NCBI RefSeq assembly: GCF_000204055.1
Contig: NW_006768786.1
Coordinates: 50,573-114,572, forward strand
DNA: 64,000 bases
Source of the DNA: Melampsora larici-populina 98AG31
Lineage: Eukaryota; Basidiomycota; Pucciniomycetes; Pucciniales; Melampsoraceae
Direction of reading: 5' to 3'
Shown: piece by piece, positions 36,954 to 48,169 of the stretch
How the letters are laid out: each line of letters starts with the position of its first letter
How positions within the stretch are numbered: position 1 is the first letter of the stretch
The notes under the pieces: model-generated
Databases searched by the model: none
The model's input: the letters and a program-made list of their open reading frames with translations, nothing else
Told to the model about the DNA's origin: nothing
Program-made: the position numbers and the translations under genes

Positions 36954-37111
36954 TGGGATATAAAGTAGAAACCCTGAATCAAATCCAGTTTTTTCCCAGT
37001 TTTTTTTTGGCTGTAGAATCAGTTTTCCCAGTTTTCCCAAACTAATTCTACAGCCAAAAAAAACTGGGGAAAAAACTGAGAATTCATTCCGGGGTTTTAC
37101 TTTGTATCCCA
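36954..37111. mobile_element. 158-bp foldback MITE related to the Harbinger element
   Basis: The termini TGGGATATAAAGTAGAAACC and the reverse complement TGGGATACAAAGTAAAACC are inverted repeats. They share GGGATACAAAGT with the TIR of the 12808-17208 element. The inverted symmetry continues almost to the centre (GGCTGTAGAAT / ATTCTACAGCC arms around 37010-37050), so nearly the whole element is one hairpin. No coding capacity. It is a likely non-autonomous relative of a Harbinger family. Confidence 0.75.
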
Positions 37112-39303
37112 TAAATAGCAGCAAGCCTCAAATTGCCTGAACTGGGTCATCATCAATATAGAAAGCAGCCACTGCGGGTTGATTGGTTGTTATTGGTGGT
37201 TCAATATGATGAGTGTGGGATAAGTGTCAAATCATCAGTTTTGTACTCCTGCACTCATTGAGAGCCAGAGGTATGCTCCAGATTGTAGCTGATATCTTTG
37301 AATCCTCAATTTCAGTGTAATAGGTGTCAATGAAAACTTTTGAGGCTTGGCAAATTATTCATAATGCTGTGAATGTATTTCTGGACAAAGTATTGCCACA
37401 CCCACAATGAGCGTGCGGTGGTGGTGTCATTGGTGGCAATCTTGGAGACAGAGGTGGATGGGGTGGTACTGGAAGAGGTTGCTGTGCAACTTAATGAAGA
37501 TCTTGTCACAGGAGTTGATATAGCCGGTATATTGAGTTGAGGTGGGTTTAGAGTATTGGGTATTGGGAATCTGGGATGCTTGGTGATTGGTGTTAGGTGA
37601 TGTCAGATGATCAACAAATAACTTTGAAGTTTGATTATCGTAGGATATGTGAATATAGATGGAAATTATGTAACAAAAAAATATGTCACTGTGAGCATGA
37701 GTTTTTTGTAGAAAAAGGGTTGGCACCCCGGCCCAACTGGCCCAACTGGCCGCCCGGGGTGCCTGTAGGGCTTTTGTGAGCCTCATCATGTTAGGTTTGA
37801 AAGCCCCAGTACACATACCGTGAGTCTCTCAGAACTCCTTGAGCAAGGTTGGGCAGGGCCGTGTCAGGGTCACAGCCTTGGTACTGTTAGCCCATGGTCC
37901 TGTAATCAGGGCTCAGGGCTGACACAACCTTGTGAAGAGTTTTATTATTAAAAAATTGTTGCAACATTTGAAGAAAAGAGGATCTTTACAGATTTCTCTT
38001 TTGGTGAATCTTTAAAAATATCACTCTGCAATATATCACAATTCATTAGCAAGAGCTCAATCAACTTATCATCCAGTTTAGCTTCTCTTCTATGTGCTAA
38101 GTGTTACTTATCTGCTTATTTTGATTTCTATGTCCCTGACCCACCTGTGCCCTGACCATTCCCATGCTTGAATTTGAATGTTCTATGATAGTTGAATCAT
38201 CAACTTCATCTCTCACATCCTCTGAGACAAACACTGGTACACCTTCACACCACTGAATTCTTTTAACATTTGCTTTCATTTTGAAAACCATACACACTCA
38301 TAGTGATCAGTTTCCAAGGCATTCATCTTCTCAAGCAACATTGATGGACTTTTGTTACTAGCAAGTATGTCTACAAACAAGTTTGTAGTTCTTGATGATT
38401 CTGATTGAGAATAATAAAGTCTTCAACAGTGGTGGGCACCATACCTGTAATTGTACAGCTCTGTACTAGTAGTTACAACACAGGGCAAATGCTTGGGCTA
38501 TGACCTGGTATTAACCCTGCCTGGCCAAGTGTGCCCAAGGAGTTTGGTGGTTGATGGTACATGTCCCAAACCTTGGAAACCTACTGACGGGAACATCAAA
38601 GGCCCTGTGAGCACATCAGGTGGACTGGGTTGCTGGGGTGCCTGCTGATTATTTCCAAAATACAGCTTGATACCACTGTACCCATTTCTTGAGTTGCTCC
38701 AATCCTGAGGCTTATACCTGTCCCAAGAGCTGGTCCAGAAATGAGCCTAAAACAAAAATCTCTTCTGCATGTATTTTGCACCCAAAATCAAGCTGTACCC
38801 TGGGTTTCTAAGATTTGGGGTGTGCCTTGGTTGGCCCTGATCAATCTTTGAAGGCTTTTGGGTCAAGCCAGGGCCCGAGCCGGCCCCGGGGCCAGTCAGA
38901 AAGCTTCAAGGTCAGGTCATACAGTACAAGTCAAACACCGCTCACTCCGGTGTGCACTCTTTTTGACCAGCTGCATTTGAGGATCACTGCCTCCGGGGGT
39001 ATTTTTGTTGATTGGAAGACGCTTGGCTCTGGATGTCAATTGTTGGATTCAAATTCTTCAAAGTTCACAACGCGGGAATCAGTTCGGTTGAAACCCGATG
39101 GAAGCAAACTTTTCCGCGGTTTCAATGATATTCTTTTAACTTTGATGACTCATCATTGACTGTGAGATGAGGTCATACATGCATCAAGCAATCGCTTAGT
39201 CATCAGCTTGAATTATCAAAAAGAGTATATAAACACTCTTCAAATGCCCGAATGTGCTCCCTTGCTACTTCATTCACTTGTAAAGAAATAAGTTAATCAG
39301 TTT
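37112..39303. other. Gene-poor, repeat-derived stretch
   Basis: No supported gene. A 10-bp inverted repeat with tandem CCCAACTGG in its loop lies at 37722-37763. The minus strand around 38440-38130 gives broken coding-like text (ESSRTTNLFVDILASN, then VPVFVSEDVRDEVDD after a frame change), probably a decayed transposable element of unknown class. The last 100 bases are the likely promoter of the dioxygenase gene. Confidence 0.4.
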
Positions 39304-41120
39304 ATGAGCTTTCGATTGAACATCTTCATAAGTTTTTTGATCTTAATCTCAACGATAGTTTATCAATCGTATTTTACCAAAGACAAGATGACTAAAATCG
39401 ATACTTCAGTTCAATCTGGTTGGTTAAAAGCACTTGAAAGTTTACCTGAAAGGAAAAATGGCAAAGGTCCGATTCCTGCTTTCTTTTTTGTGAGTTTTCC
39501 ATATGATTCGATGTTCTTCCATTGAATTTCTTGTTTCATTGCTTACTTTTCGTTGATCGATATTCAAACATTGTGATCTGTTCATGATATCGTAGGCACA
39601 TGGACGTAAGTTAATATCGTTCAAGTCTCATTCGATATTCTTGAAACTGACTTGTTTCGGGTATGTATTGAACAATCAGATCCAGGGATTTATTTTCCCT
39701 CAGAACAACTTGGTCCACGTGGTTTACAAGGAGTTGATGGTCCATTAAACAAATTCTTAAAAGATTTCGGTCCTGCTTTATTGCGTAAATATGCTCCATC
39801 AGCAATCGTAACGTTTTCAGCCCATTGGGAAGAAAAGGGTGAAATGTTAGGTATGAACTCTTCATGTTTGATTTTGACCTCATTTTCATAGAATTTCTTT
39901 TCATTTAAATTTCTGATCTTCATCATTCGATCGCTTCAAAATCATGATACATAGTGACCGATTATGGAAACGATCAACCTTTACTCTACGAGTAAGTTTA
40001 AACATTTTCAAATTTCTAAACTTCACACAAAACTGATGATGACTAACCTGATGTTGTTGTTGTTTTCCTTCATTGAAAAGTTACTATGGATTTCCTGATC
40101 ATTTTTATACTACTAAATGGCATTCAAATGGATCAAGTGAGATTTCATCACACGTAGTTTCTACTTTAAAATCTGCCGGGATTCCAGCTAGGACTACTAC
40201 AAGACTTGAACCTAGAGGTGAAGATGGAAAGGTCGGACCTGCTGCTGGAATTGATCATGGAGTTTTTATTCCATTTAAACTTATGTAAGTTTTAACATAT
40301 ATTCTAATATTTTCTTATAACAACTCTCTTTTGATCGGTTCTTGAATTGTTTTTTTGGGATTTTTTCTTAGGTTTCCAGATGGAGAAACTGGTACATTTC
40401 CTATACCAGTGATTCAGGTTTCAATTGATGGTTCATTAGATCCAATGAAAAACATTCAATTAGGAAAAGCAGTCTCAAGTTTAAGGTAAGATTTGTTTTC
40501 TTCACCGTAAATCAAGATTCCAAGTGTTTTTTGAAATGAAAAAAGTTAATCGAAATTCTCTTTGTTTTGAATTTCTTTATAGACATGAAAACATTTTAAT
40601 TCTTTCAGGTGGACTTACGATTCATACTTTTAAAGATTGGTCAGAATGGACAGCAGATACGGCTGGTAAACCTGTTTTAGAATTCGAATCTTCTATTGTT
40701 TCAAATTCACTTAAATCCAATGTAAGTCTCAGAAAAGAAAAGTTTAATTTACAAAATCTCCATTAGATTAGCATCAACTAAATCTAGTTTTCTACTTTTT
40801 TTCTCTCTTTCTGATAACAGACAGAAGAAAGACTTAAAGGATTAATGAACTTGAAAAGCTTACCAGGTTTTAAAATCGCTCATCCACGTGAAGAACATTT
40901 TGTACCGATTTGGGTAGCTGCTGGTGCTGGTTCTGATCAAGGTCAATCAGTTTTAATCACTGATATTCATGGTATGTCTCAAACCTCTTTGTTTTGTTTT
41001 TAATCAAATTCTAAGACTTTCATGATCAAATCAATTCATCTAATCTTGATTCTCTCTCTCTGGGTGATGGGTTTTTTTGCTTTGAAAGGTTGTAAGACTA
41101 TTGCATTTGGAGTCGAATGA
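39304..41120 (+). CDS. DODA/LigB-type extradiol ring-cleavage dioxygenase
   Basis: Class III, Fe(II)-dependent extradiol dioxygenase of the 4,5-DOPA dioxygenase family, cleaving a catechol ring. Predicted metal and catalytic residues are present: His in FFFAHGHPG, His in VTFSAHWEE, Asp-His in GIDHGVFIPFK and His in AHPREEHFVPIW. The C-terminus is DIHGCKTIAFGVE. Exon 1 is 39304-39489. Exon 2 is only 10 nt (39596-39605, encoding AHG plus one base of the next His codon). Exon 3 starts at 39680 and exon 4 is 39955-39991; four or five more follow. The N-terminus has a hydrophobic segment (LNIFISFLILISTIVYQSYF), unusual for a normally cytosolic enzyme. Starting at the second Met (MTKIDTSVQ) would give a cytosolic form. 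The substrate is unknown. Confidence 0.87.
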
Positions 41121-41768
41121 ATTTCGTGGTAATACAATTCTTGTTTTTTATCAAACTTGAAAATTAAGTTTTGTAACCCTTTTCTTTTGAAAGCTGTAAA
41201 TGTAAACTTGTATAAAGATTGAAGAAATTTGAAATCGATTTGTTTCATAACTCGAACAACACAATCTTGGATCCTTTTTTTGAAAAAAGGGCAATACTTG
41301 TACCAAGATTGCAGGTGATATCTTTGGATGAATGGATGTGGAATTTATTGTATGGCTTATCAACATACTCTTAGGAAAGGGAGATGTGATGGCTGAAGGT
41401 ATGTATGTGAGTCAAGGCCACAATGAGGACTCAGATCATTCACAGTACACAGCATTTCAATTAACCATTCACAGCACATTGTGCAACTCCACTTTACCAG
41501 TCAAAAACCGTTAAAGTCCAATTTAGCAGTCAAATACCATCACCCGCAGACCAATCTAGCGTTCAAATCGATCGATCAAGAAGAAAGTCTAAGAAAATGA
41601 TCATTGAACTCAAATTCACATTTTGGACTCAAAGTTCCACTTGAAAATTGTCTAGGTGACCTTCAATATGACCCGCAACGACCCAAGCTTTAATGTTAAT
41701 ATGAATTTCATACTTCTTAACTATGTAACAAAATCCAAGCCGAGTGATCTTTAAACTGACTTAACAAT
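41121..41768. other. Convergent intergenic region
   Basis: 3' flanks of the dioxygenase and uL22m genes. The open frame at 41332-41514 has no coding character. Nothing else seen. Confidence 0.45.
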
Positions 41769-43154
41769 TTACCAAGCCCAAGTAGATTGGTAAGCCATGC
41801 TAGTAGGCACCACCCCATCAGCCGGTAATCTCCAAGAACCACCTGGAATGATACCTTTCTGTTTAACTCTTTTCTGTGCTGCTTTATATAATGATTTCTT
41901 ATTTAATTCGAACCTCGATTCAGATTCTTTCAAGATCAAACAAAACTTAGATGTCGGATGAGTGATTTGACCATGCCTTCCACGTGCTCTTACTTGAAGT
42001 TCGGTAGTATGAAAGCCTTTGGTGACCCATGCTTCAGCTAAAAAAAACGATCAATCGATAGTTGTTTTGTATCAGTAATTGATAGACAAGTGTTGGATGA
42101 GATGAGCTTAATGGAATATAAATTTATCAAGCACTTGATCCCCCAAAAAATTCATGACTCACAGACTACTAATTTCTCTCGTTTCATTCCTCTTGCAACA
42201 GCTTGATCTCTAGCTTCTAATACCAAACTTAACACTTTACTTGCCACAGCCTTATGACTAAACTTAAGTTGTAAGACAGATTCGTCAACTGTCATTCGAT
42301 ATCGGTTGATGAGATCGGCTAGTTTTTGAAGTTTTTTATGAGAGATTGGTAAAAGAGTAGTAGAAGCTTTATGGATTCTAGGATCATGATTTGTAGAACC
42401 GAAACCGGTTTTAGGACCCGATCTAACCAAACTCTTGGGTTCTGGTTTATTTGATGAAGGTTGTTTGGTTTGATGTTTTAAAAGAGTTCGATCTACTAAA
42501 CTTAATTGGTCTTGTAAACCTGAAGTAGACAAGGATTCGGAAACGTCTTCTCCCGAAAGACTTTGACGAGGCATGACACCAAAGTTTAGACCATAGGATT
42601 GAGTATCTTTTGCAGGTCTGGTGATCTTTAGTCCGATCTTTGGAAACGAACTGAGGTGTAAACGAGCTTTAAAGAATGTAGATGGTTTGCTGAGTTTGAT
42701 TTGATCGAAACCTGATGTAACGGATGGTAAGCTTTCATAAGTCGTGTCTGCATTGGTGATCACTTGTTGTCTTAATGCTGAGATTAGTTTGGGATTCGGT
42801 GATGAGTTGGGTTGGATTGATGGGTTGGGTTTGGGTTTATGACGACGTTGGGCTTGAGTCTTTTTTTTTCGGAAAAATTAGAAAAAAAATTGGGTTAGTG
42901 TGAGGCTTCGAATGGTTCATGTCATGTTGAGGTTTAGAAGTTAGACTGAACTGATGTTGAAGTGAAATGAGAAAATGAACGAGAATGATTTGAAGTAGGT
43001 TGTGATCCGATTCCTGGATTAGTCTGTTATTAGAAATCTCAAAGATATTAGAATTCATCCATTTTCTTGAATGATTGAATTTGAGACTTACTTTGATGAG
43101 TTGAGAAGTGATTGAGATTGAGATCGGTTTGAATTCGTTTATGAACTTCTTCAT
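41769..43154 (-). CDS. Mitochondrial large-subunit ribosomal protein uL22m
   Basis: Three exons (43154-43092, 42859-42163, 42037-41769) give 342 codons. The N-terminus MKKFINEFKPISISITSQLIK is basic and Ser-rich, fitting a mitochondrial targeting sequence. The uL22 domain lies in the C-terminal half: KLQKLADLINRYRMTVDESVL, QLKFSHKAVASKVLSLVLEA, then across the intron KLVVSEAWVTKGF and LQVRARGRHGQITHPTSKF, which is the conserved R-A-R-G-R beta-hairpin that reaches the exit tunnel. The rest (residues about 22-200) is a low-conservation extension as is usual for fungal mitoribosomal proteins. The first intron acceptor sits in a poly-A run on the coding strand and is the least certain border. Confidence 0.87.
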
Positions 43155-43337
43155 TGTTTCTTTTCAATCGTCACTTTTCCTCTTCTTTAAGCTTGATCGA
43201 TTGATGGCAGCTGAAGTACGGCGGAAATTCGAAATTCGATTTATAAGATACACTCGCTATAAGCATCAACATAAGCATCCATCTGTATGTAACACTTTCT
43301 CACTTTCACACTTCAGACTCAAGACATTTCTTAAACC
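43155..43337. promoter_or_regulatory. Putative bidirectional promoter, uL22m / acidic protein gene
   Basis: Only about 180 bp separate the divergent start codons at 43154 (minus) and 43338 (plus). The stretch is TC-rich on the plus strand near 43155-43200 and contains no large ORF, so both genes probably share regulatory sequence. Confidence 0.4.
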
Positions 43338-44075
43338 ATGGCAGACCAAGAACAATCCTCATCTCAAGGCTCTTCAACTCATTCAAATAAATTAAAACCA
43401 GAAATCAAAACTTCAACTGAACTCGAAGGATCTAGTCAGGCAAGCTCTGAAAGGTAAATTAAAGAACCTTCAGTTGGATTATATCATCTCAGACATCGGA
43501 TTCAGGCTGATACATATTGCTTTGTTAATCGAATTGATGGAAATTTATTTGTTGAAGTAAAGCATCAAGTGAGTTTCGAAATACAATTTGATCGTCAACT
43601 ATTGAATCCATTGTTTCTAATCAATACTTTGTAATTTACGATCCAAACAGGGACTGATAATCAAGAAAGCTCAGATGATTCATTAGATCAAACCCAAAAA
43701 GGTTCGGAAAACGATCCAGATTCATCAGATGAAACCACAGAAGATGTCGGGAATAAAGAACATCCAAACGATTCATTCAACCAAATCGGAACAGATCCAA
43801 TTCCGAATACCTTATCCAAAAGACCTGAACTAGATTGTAAAGTAGCCAATAGGTTTATAAACCATTCAATTTCATCATCATCAACATCATCATCAAGTAC
43901 GTGTAATGGACCTAAACGAAAATTAAACCAAGATGAAATAGAAGATAGATTGGAAAATGGTAGGATCGGTGTTAAAGTTTGTTTACCTGAGATTCGACAG
44001 GTTCTTAAGGGTGGTGGTTGGAATGATGAAGAAAGTGATTCGAGTGATGATGAAGATTTAAAGGTTTTTGATTGA
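43338..44075 (+). CDS. Acidic Ser/Asp-rich protein, gene model unresolved
   Basis: From ATG 43338 the frame reads MADQEQSSSQGSSTHSNKLK and meets TAA at 43455-43457. The same frame then continues open (IKEPSVGLYHLRHRIQADTY) to a donor GTGAGT at 43569. The last exon, starting at about 43651, is open for about 140 codons: acidic, Ser-rich (ESSDDSLDQTQKGSE), then CNGPKRKLNQDEIEDRLENG and EESDSSDDEDLKVFD at the stop. The EPSVGLYHL motif faintly recalls the start of the BORCS8/BLOC-1-related family, but this is weak. Phases of the middle and last parts do not join simply. Either an extra short intron or microexon exists, or the gene is damaged. Confidence 0.5.
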
Positions 44076-45615
44076 TTTTGATTGGTTTGGTCATCAAACT
44101 GATATCTTCAGATCATGAGGAGGAGGAGGAGGTTTTATGGTGGTCTTATAAGGTTTGATTGTTCTTTTTTTGACTTGTTGTTTTGATTAGATTTTGGATT
44201 GTTAGAAATGGAAATGTAAAAGTACTCTTAGGATGGATCACCTTTTGATTTGGTCTTGATAATTTCTTTGATTTATCTGATAAAGATTTGATAATTATTC
44301 AAACAAGATAAGCTATGTAATGATATATACATAATTCAAGATTCTACATAACCCACACCATACTTCGTTTTTGAGCAAGAAGCAATCTTGAGCACAAGGA
44401 GCATTTATCTAAATGATAGAGATCAGTTATTTGTATTCGTGAAAGAGCCCGATTGAGCGTGTATTGTAAAATGTGATGCTATGAGGTATTTAGGAAAAAT
44501 GGTCAAAAAAGTGAAGAAAGGATGGAATGATCTGAGAATGAGGTGATTTTGATTGGTTGGTGTTGATTCTTAAATATATAAACAACACATTCATCATTTT
44601 TCAAGTTTCTCACTTTAGTATTACTGACTTCTGCAACACTTTTCTCAAATCCATCAAAGTCTCAAATTGTCAAAGAGGTTTAAAAAACTTTCTCAATTAT
44701 GGCTTGTCATGTTTGGAGGTTGAACCTTTTCTACACCGTGGATTTTGGCCCTCTGAGGCTCTGAGACAACCACTCCAAGCTATCACTCTCGACGTGGAGT
44801 CTGTTGAAGGCATTGAATGCGAGAATGCCTTGGACCTTCAAGACGGCCATGTCATGAGAGCCTAGAGGGCTTGTGTGTAAGCTATGTAAAAATCTTGCAG
44901 CATTTGGCACTCACGATTGATCTGTTGAGTGTGTTTGATTCATAGATTTCCATTGACGTCTACCTCGATCATGAGCTCGATCGCGAACCTCGTCTTTCGT
45001 TTCATAGACTTGTTCTGACTATGTGTACCACGTCAAATCGTTAGGACCTTTGACCATCACGAGTCAGCTCGAAAACTCTTGCGTCGAAGCGACTCCCATG
45101 ATATGTTTATTCTTGTAAATCGACTCAATCATCAATCATCCTGACTTCCCAAAACTTTAAATCATCGGTCACCACCCTTTGTTTGTAAGAACGATGAAAG
45201 AAACTTGACGATTCCCTAGTCACCGGGTCAAAGGAGATATAGTTGTCATCGTGTTCGAGTGGTAAATTATCTGACTCGAAGGTATTATCGCAATCGATGT
45301 GACCAGTTCCGAAAGCTCGAGAGTAAGATATAGGTGTTCAACCAATCAACTGATCAAACATAAAAGCCACTCACTGTTCGTACCATTAACAATCATTCCA
45401 CATCCGTACATATTTGTTCATAACCAAATCTTATCATTTACATCAGATCTCATTTTTCTTTCTTCGCTTTTGAAAAGATCATTCCAAAGTTTTTCTTCGC
45501 ATCTCAAGCAAGCAAAAACACTTACTTCTTAACTTGAATCTTTTAACAAAAAAACACTTTACCTTTACTTCTTACGATTTGTATAAAAAGCAGTTTAACT
45601 TCATACCTCAACAAC
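44076..45615. other. Intergenic
   Basis: No supported gene. The plus-strand frame 44557-44865 (102 codons) has no recognisable features. The region 45300-45615 is rich in TC and contains a TATA-like TATAAAA near 45585, about 30 bp before the next start codon. Confidence 0.45.
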
Positions 45616-46682
45616 ATGCGTTTCTCAGCTCAACTTGCATTCCTCTGCCTTGCACTCTTCGTCTCTGAAGTCGTATTGACTCCAGCTGATACCCCTGGTG
45701 GCACACTTGGGGCGGGTCCAACCTCTACTGGTCTAGATGCAAAGAATGGTCCTGGGGTGAAAATATTTCTCAATTTCTTCACCTGATGATCGTGTATCAC
45801 AATAATGTAGCTGACCGTACACACATTCAATTTTTTATTGACTATCAATTGTAGGCTTCCACTACCGCGGTAAGAAATATTCTTGATCTGTTCTAAAGAA
45901 ATCTTTGAAAGAAAAAGTCATGATTTCTGAGTGATCTGTTTTGATCCAAAAAAACTGACCTGAATGGGTTTTTTATTCTTCATTCTCATCTTTAGAAAGA
46001 CCCCCTGACCGGATCTGTAAGTTTTCTTTTTCAAAAATATTTTATTATAATATTACAAAAATAAAAAGAACCAAACCAATTTAAATTCCTTACATTTTGG
46101 GTTTTTTTTTTCAGAAAACTGCCGGTTCACCAGCTGATTCCGCTACAAAAGATTCTGTTGTGAAATCTGACGGATCTAAACTCGACAGTTCAAAAACTGA
46201 AGGTGGTGTAAGTAACTTTTTCTTGAAATTCTTGATCCTGTACGTTTTGTTTATAAAAAAAAGTTGGAAACTGATTTCGATGAAAATCAATCTTTTCAGC
46301 TTGGTGCCACTGGAACTGTGAGAATGATTTCTTTTCATCAGATTCGTAAGATTCAAAATCAAGCATCAAGAAACTGATCAACTTGATTTGAATTTTTTTT
46401 TCAGAAATCCGATGGTAGTGCTTGTACCTGTGGAACTCCTGAGCCTCCCAAGACTCCTGAGCCTCCTAAACAACCCGATATCAAATCTCCAGATGGTGCT
46501 TACCCATCTGTAAGTCATTTTTTCATTCATCTGAAACGGTTTAAATTTCTAGAAATCATTTTCTGATATTCAATGTCAAAATATAGAGCGCCAGTGGTGT
46601 ATTCTCTCTTCTTAGCGGACAAGCTCAACTGTCTTACTTGGCCATGAGTGTTGGAGCAGCTTTTATGGTTCTCTATGCTTGA
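45616..46682 (+). CDS. Secreted protein assembled from phase-0 microexons, probable GPI anchor
   Basis: Seven exons: 45616-45756, 45855-45869, 45996-46016, 46115-46207, 46300-46317, 46405-46509 and 46587-46682 (141, 15, 21, 93, 18, 105 and 96 nt). All are multiples of three, so any internal exon could be skipped without frame loss. Product 162 residues: signal peptide MRFSAQLAFLCLALFVSEVV; low-complexity Gly/Thr/Ser/Lys-rich body with two Cys in CTCGTPEPPKTPEPPK; hydrophobic tail SYLAMSVGAAFMVLYA, which looks like a GPI signal. It has no known domain. It is a candidate wall or surface protein, or an effector; that is inference. Confidence 0.75.
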
Positions 46683-47527
46683 ATTGAATATCAAGTAAGT
46701 CATTTTCTCATTCGGATCTCTTTGATCAAAATTGTTAATACATTCATCATTCATCATTTATAGCTATCTGTCAACATTTTACCTTTCATTTGAAGCTGAT
46801 CTTGAAAGGTGACACTGATTGGATAGTTTCAAAGTTTTGTTTTTTTCTGATCATGAAACAGGTTTTCAACCTATGATGAACTTTTTGATGATTTACTACT
46901 TTATCAGGTATCATGAGTAGTATTACAAAGTTTAAATAGAACTTCAACATTCAATTCTTGTGTTTCAAAAAATAAAAGCTTAAGCTAAAAGAGTGAGGAC
47001 AATGCCTGTATGTACTAAAGATATCATGGACCAATTTTGAAGTCTATCTTTTTGGATTTACTTTGAGATGAGTGGAGTTAACTTTCATCTTATTTATTGG
47101 AGTGAGATTTCCATACTTGAAAGTTTACAGAACATGGAAGGTGAAAGAAGATATTCCATGAGTTTGAGAAAAAATTGTGACTATCTTGCCTAGTTTCATT
47201 TGAATCTTTATTTTATAGAGTCTTAAATTTTGAGACAAAGGAAAATCATGATTGTGTCTCATACATACTCTCAAGTATGCAATCAAAGTTCAGAAGATGA
47301 ACTTGCACAATCTTTCACACAAAGTTATTTACGTATACGTAGCAATCAAGTTAAGCTTGATCTATAAGTATGTATTCAAACCTTGAAGTCAAAGTTCAAA
47401 CCAAATTCTGGATTCATCATCATTGAAAAGAACACTGAAAAGCTTCTTATTCCTCTACTCTTTTTTACATTTACACCTCTATTAGTATTGCAACACTATG
47501 AATTCATTTTTTTCTTTGTCAGATGAA
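46683..47527. other. Intergenic AT-rich stretch
   Basis: 3' flank of the secreted-protein gene; no ORF with coding character. A further intron-like GTAAGT at 46694 suggests the transcript may be spliced in its 3' UTR. Confidence 0.4.
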
Positions 47528-47724
47528 TTATTGATGTAATCAATTCTTTGATGTGATAAGTACATACTTTTTGCTATATACTTTTTTTGGCGGGGAAGGC
47601 GAGGCCAAAAGTATATTTTTTTTCTTTGTCCCCGCCAAAAAAAGTATGTAGCGAAAAGTATGTAGCGCTACATACTTTGCTTTGAGTACCCTTATTGATG
47701 TAATCAATTCTTTGATGTGATAAG
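47528..47724. repeat. Foldback insert flanked by 33-bp direct repeats
   Basis: Two identical 33-bp segments (47528-47560 and 47692-47724, beginning TTATTGATGTAATCAATTC) flank a 131-bp insert (47561-47691). The insert has inverted arms, TACATACTTTTTGCTATATA and its near copy around the centre GGCGGGG/CCCCGCC, and its right end CTTTGAGTACCC matches the terminus of the element at 29596-31062. The left end seems to lack that terminus, so the insert is truncated or rearranged. Confidence 0.75.
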
Positions 47725-48169
47725 AGAAGGATGTTTGTTGAATTTTAAAAGTTGAATGATCAAAATCAGTGATCCTGATTTCTGCCATGGTAGAATTGAA
47801 ATAAGAAAAATCACAGTGGCATGTTTACGAGGTGTCATGACATTTTACACTACATACTAGCATTCATCCGCGATACTAGCATAGCTACCAGCTGGTATTA
47901 GCATACGACCACGCAGCACACAGCAGATCGTAATATCGAGAGGTGATGACATGTAACAAAGAGAAATTGATCAAACCATCGAATGAACGGTCCCCGTTGA
48001 TTGAGTTCAGCCTCAGTACATCAACAACAACAACTACAAAAAGTACTTCAACCTTCTCATTTCTCAAGGACTCACTATTCAAGAACACTCAAAACACTTT
48101 CTCAACTTAATACATCAACTTCAATCAAATCGATCTCAACTACTTCATCGAACCCGAATCAAATCACAC
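47725..48169. other. Promoter region of the RFX-like gene
   Basis: 445 bp without a supported gene. It contains CAACAACAACAACTAC near 48020 and TC/CA-rich leader-like sequence up to the ATG at 48170. Confidence 0.4.
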
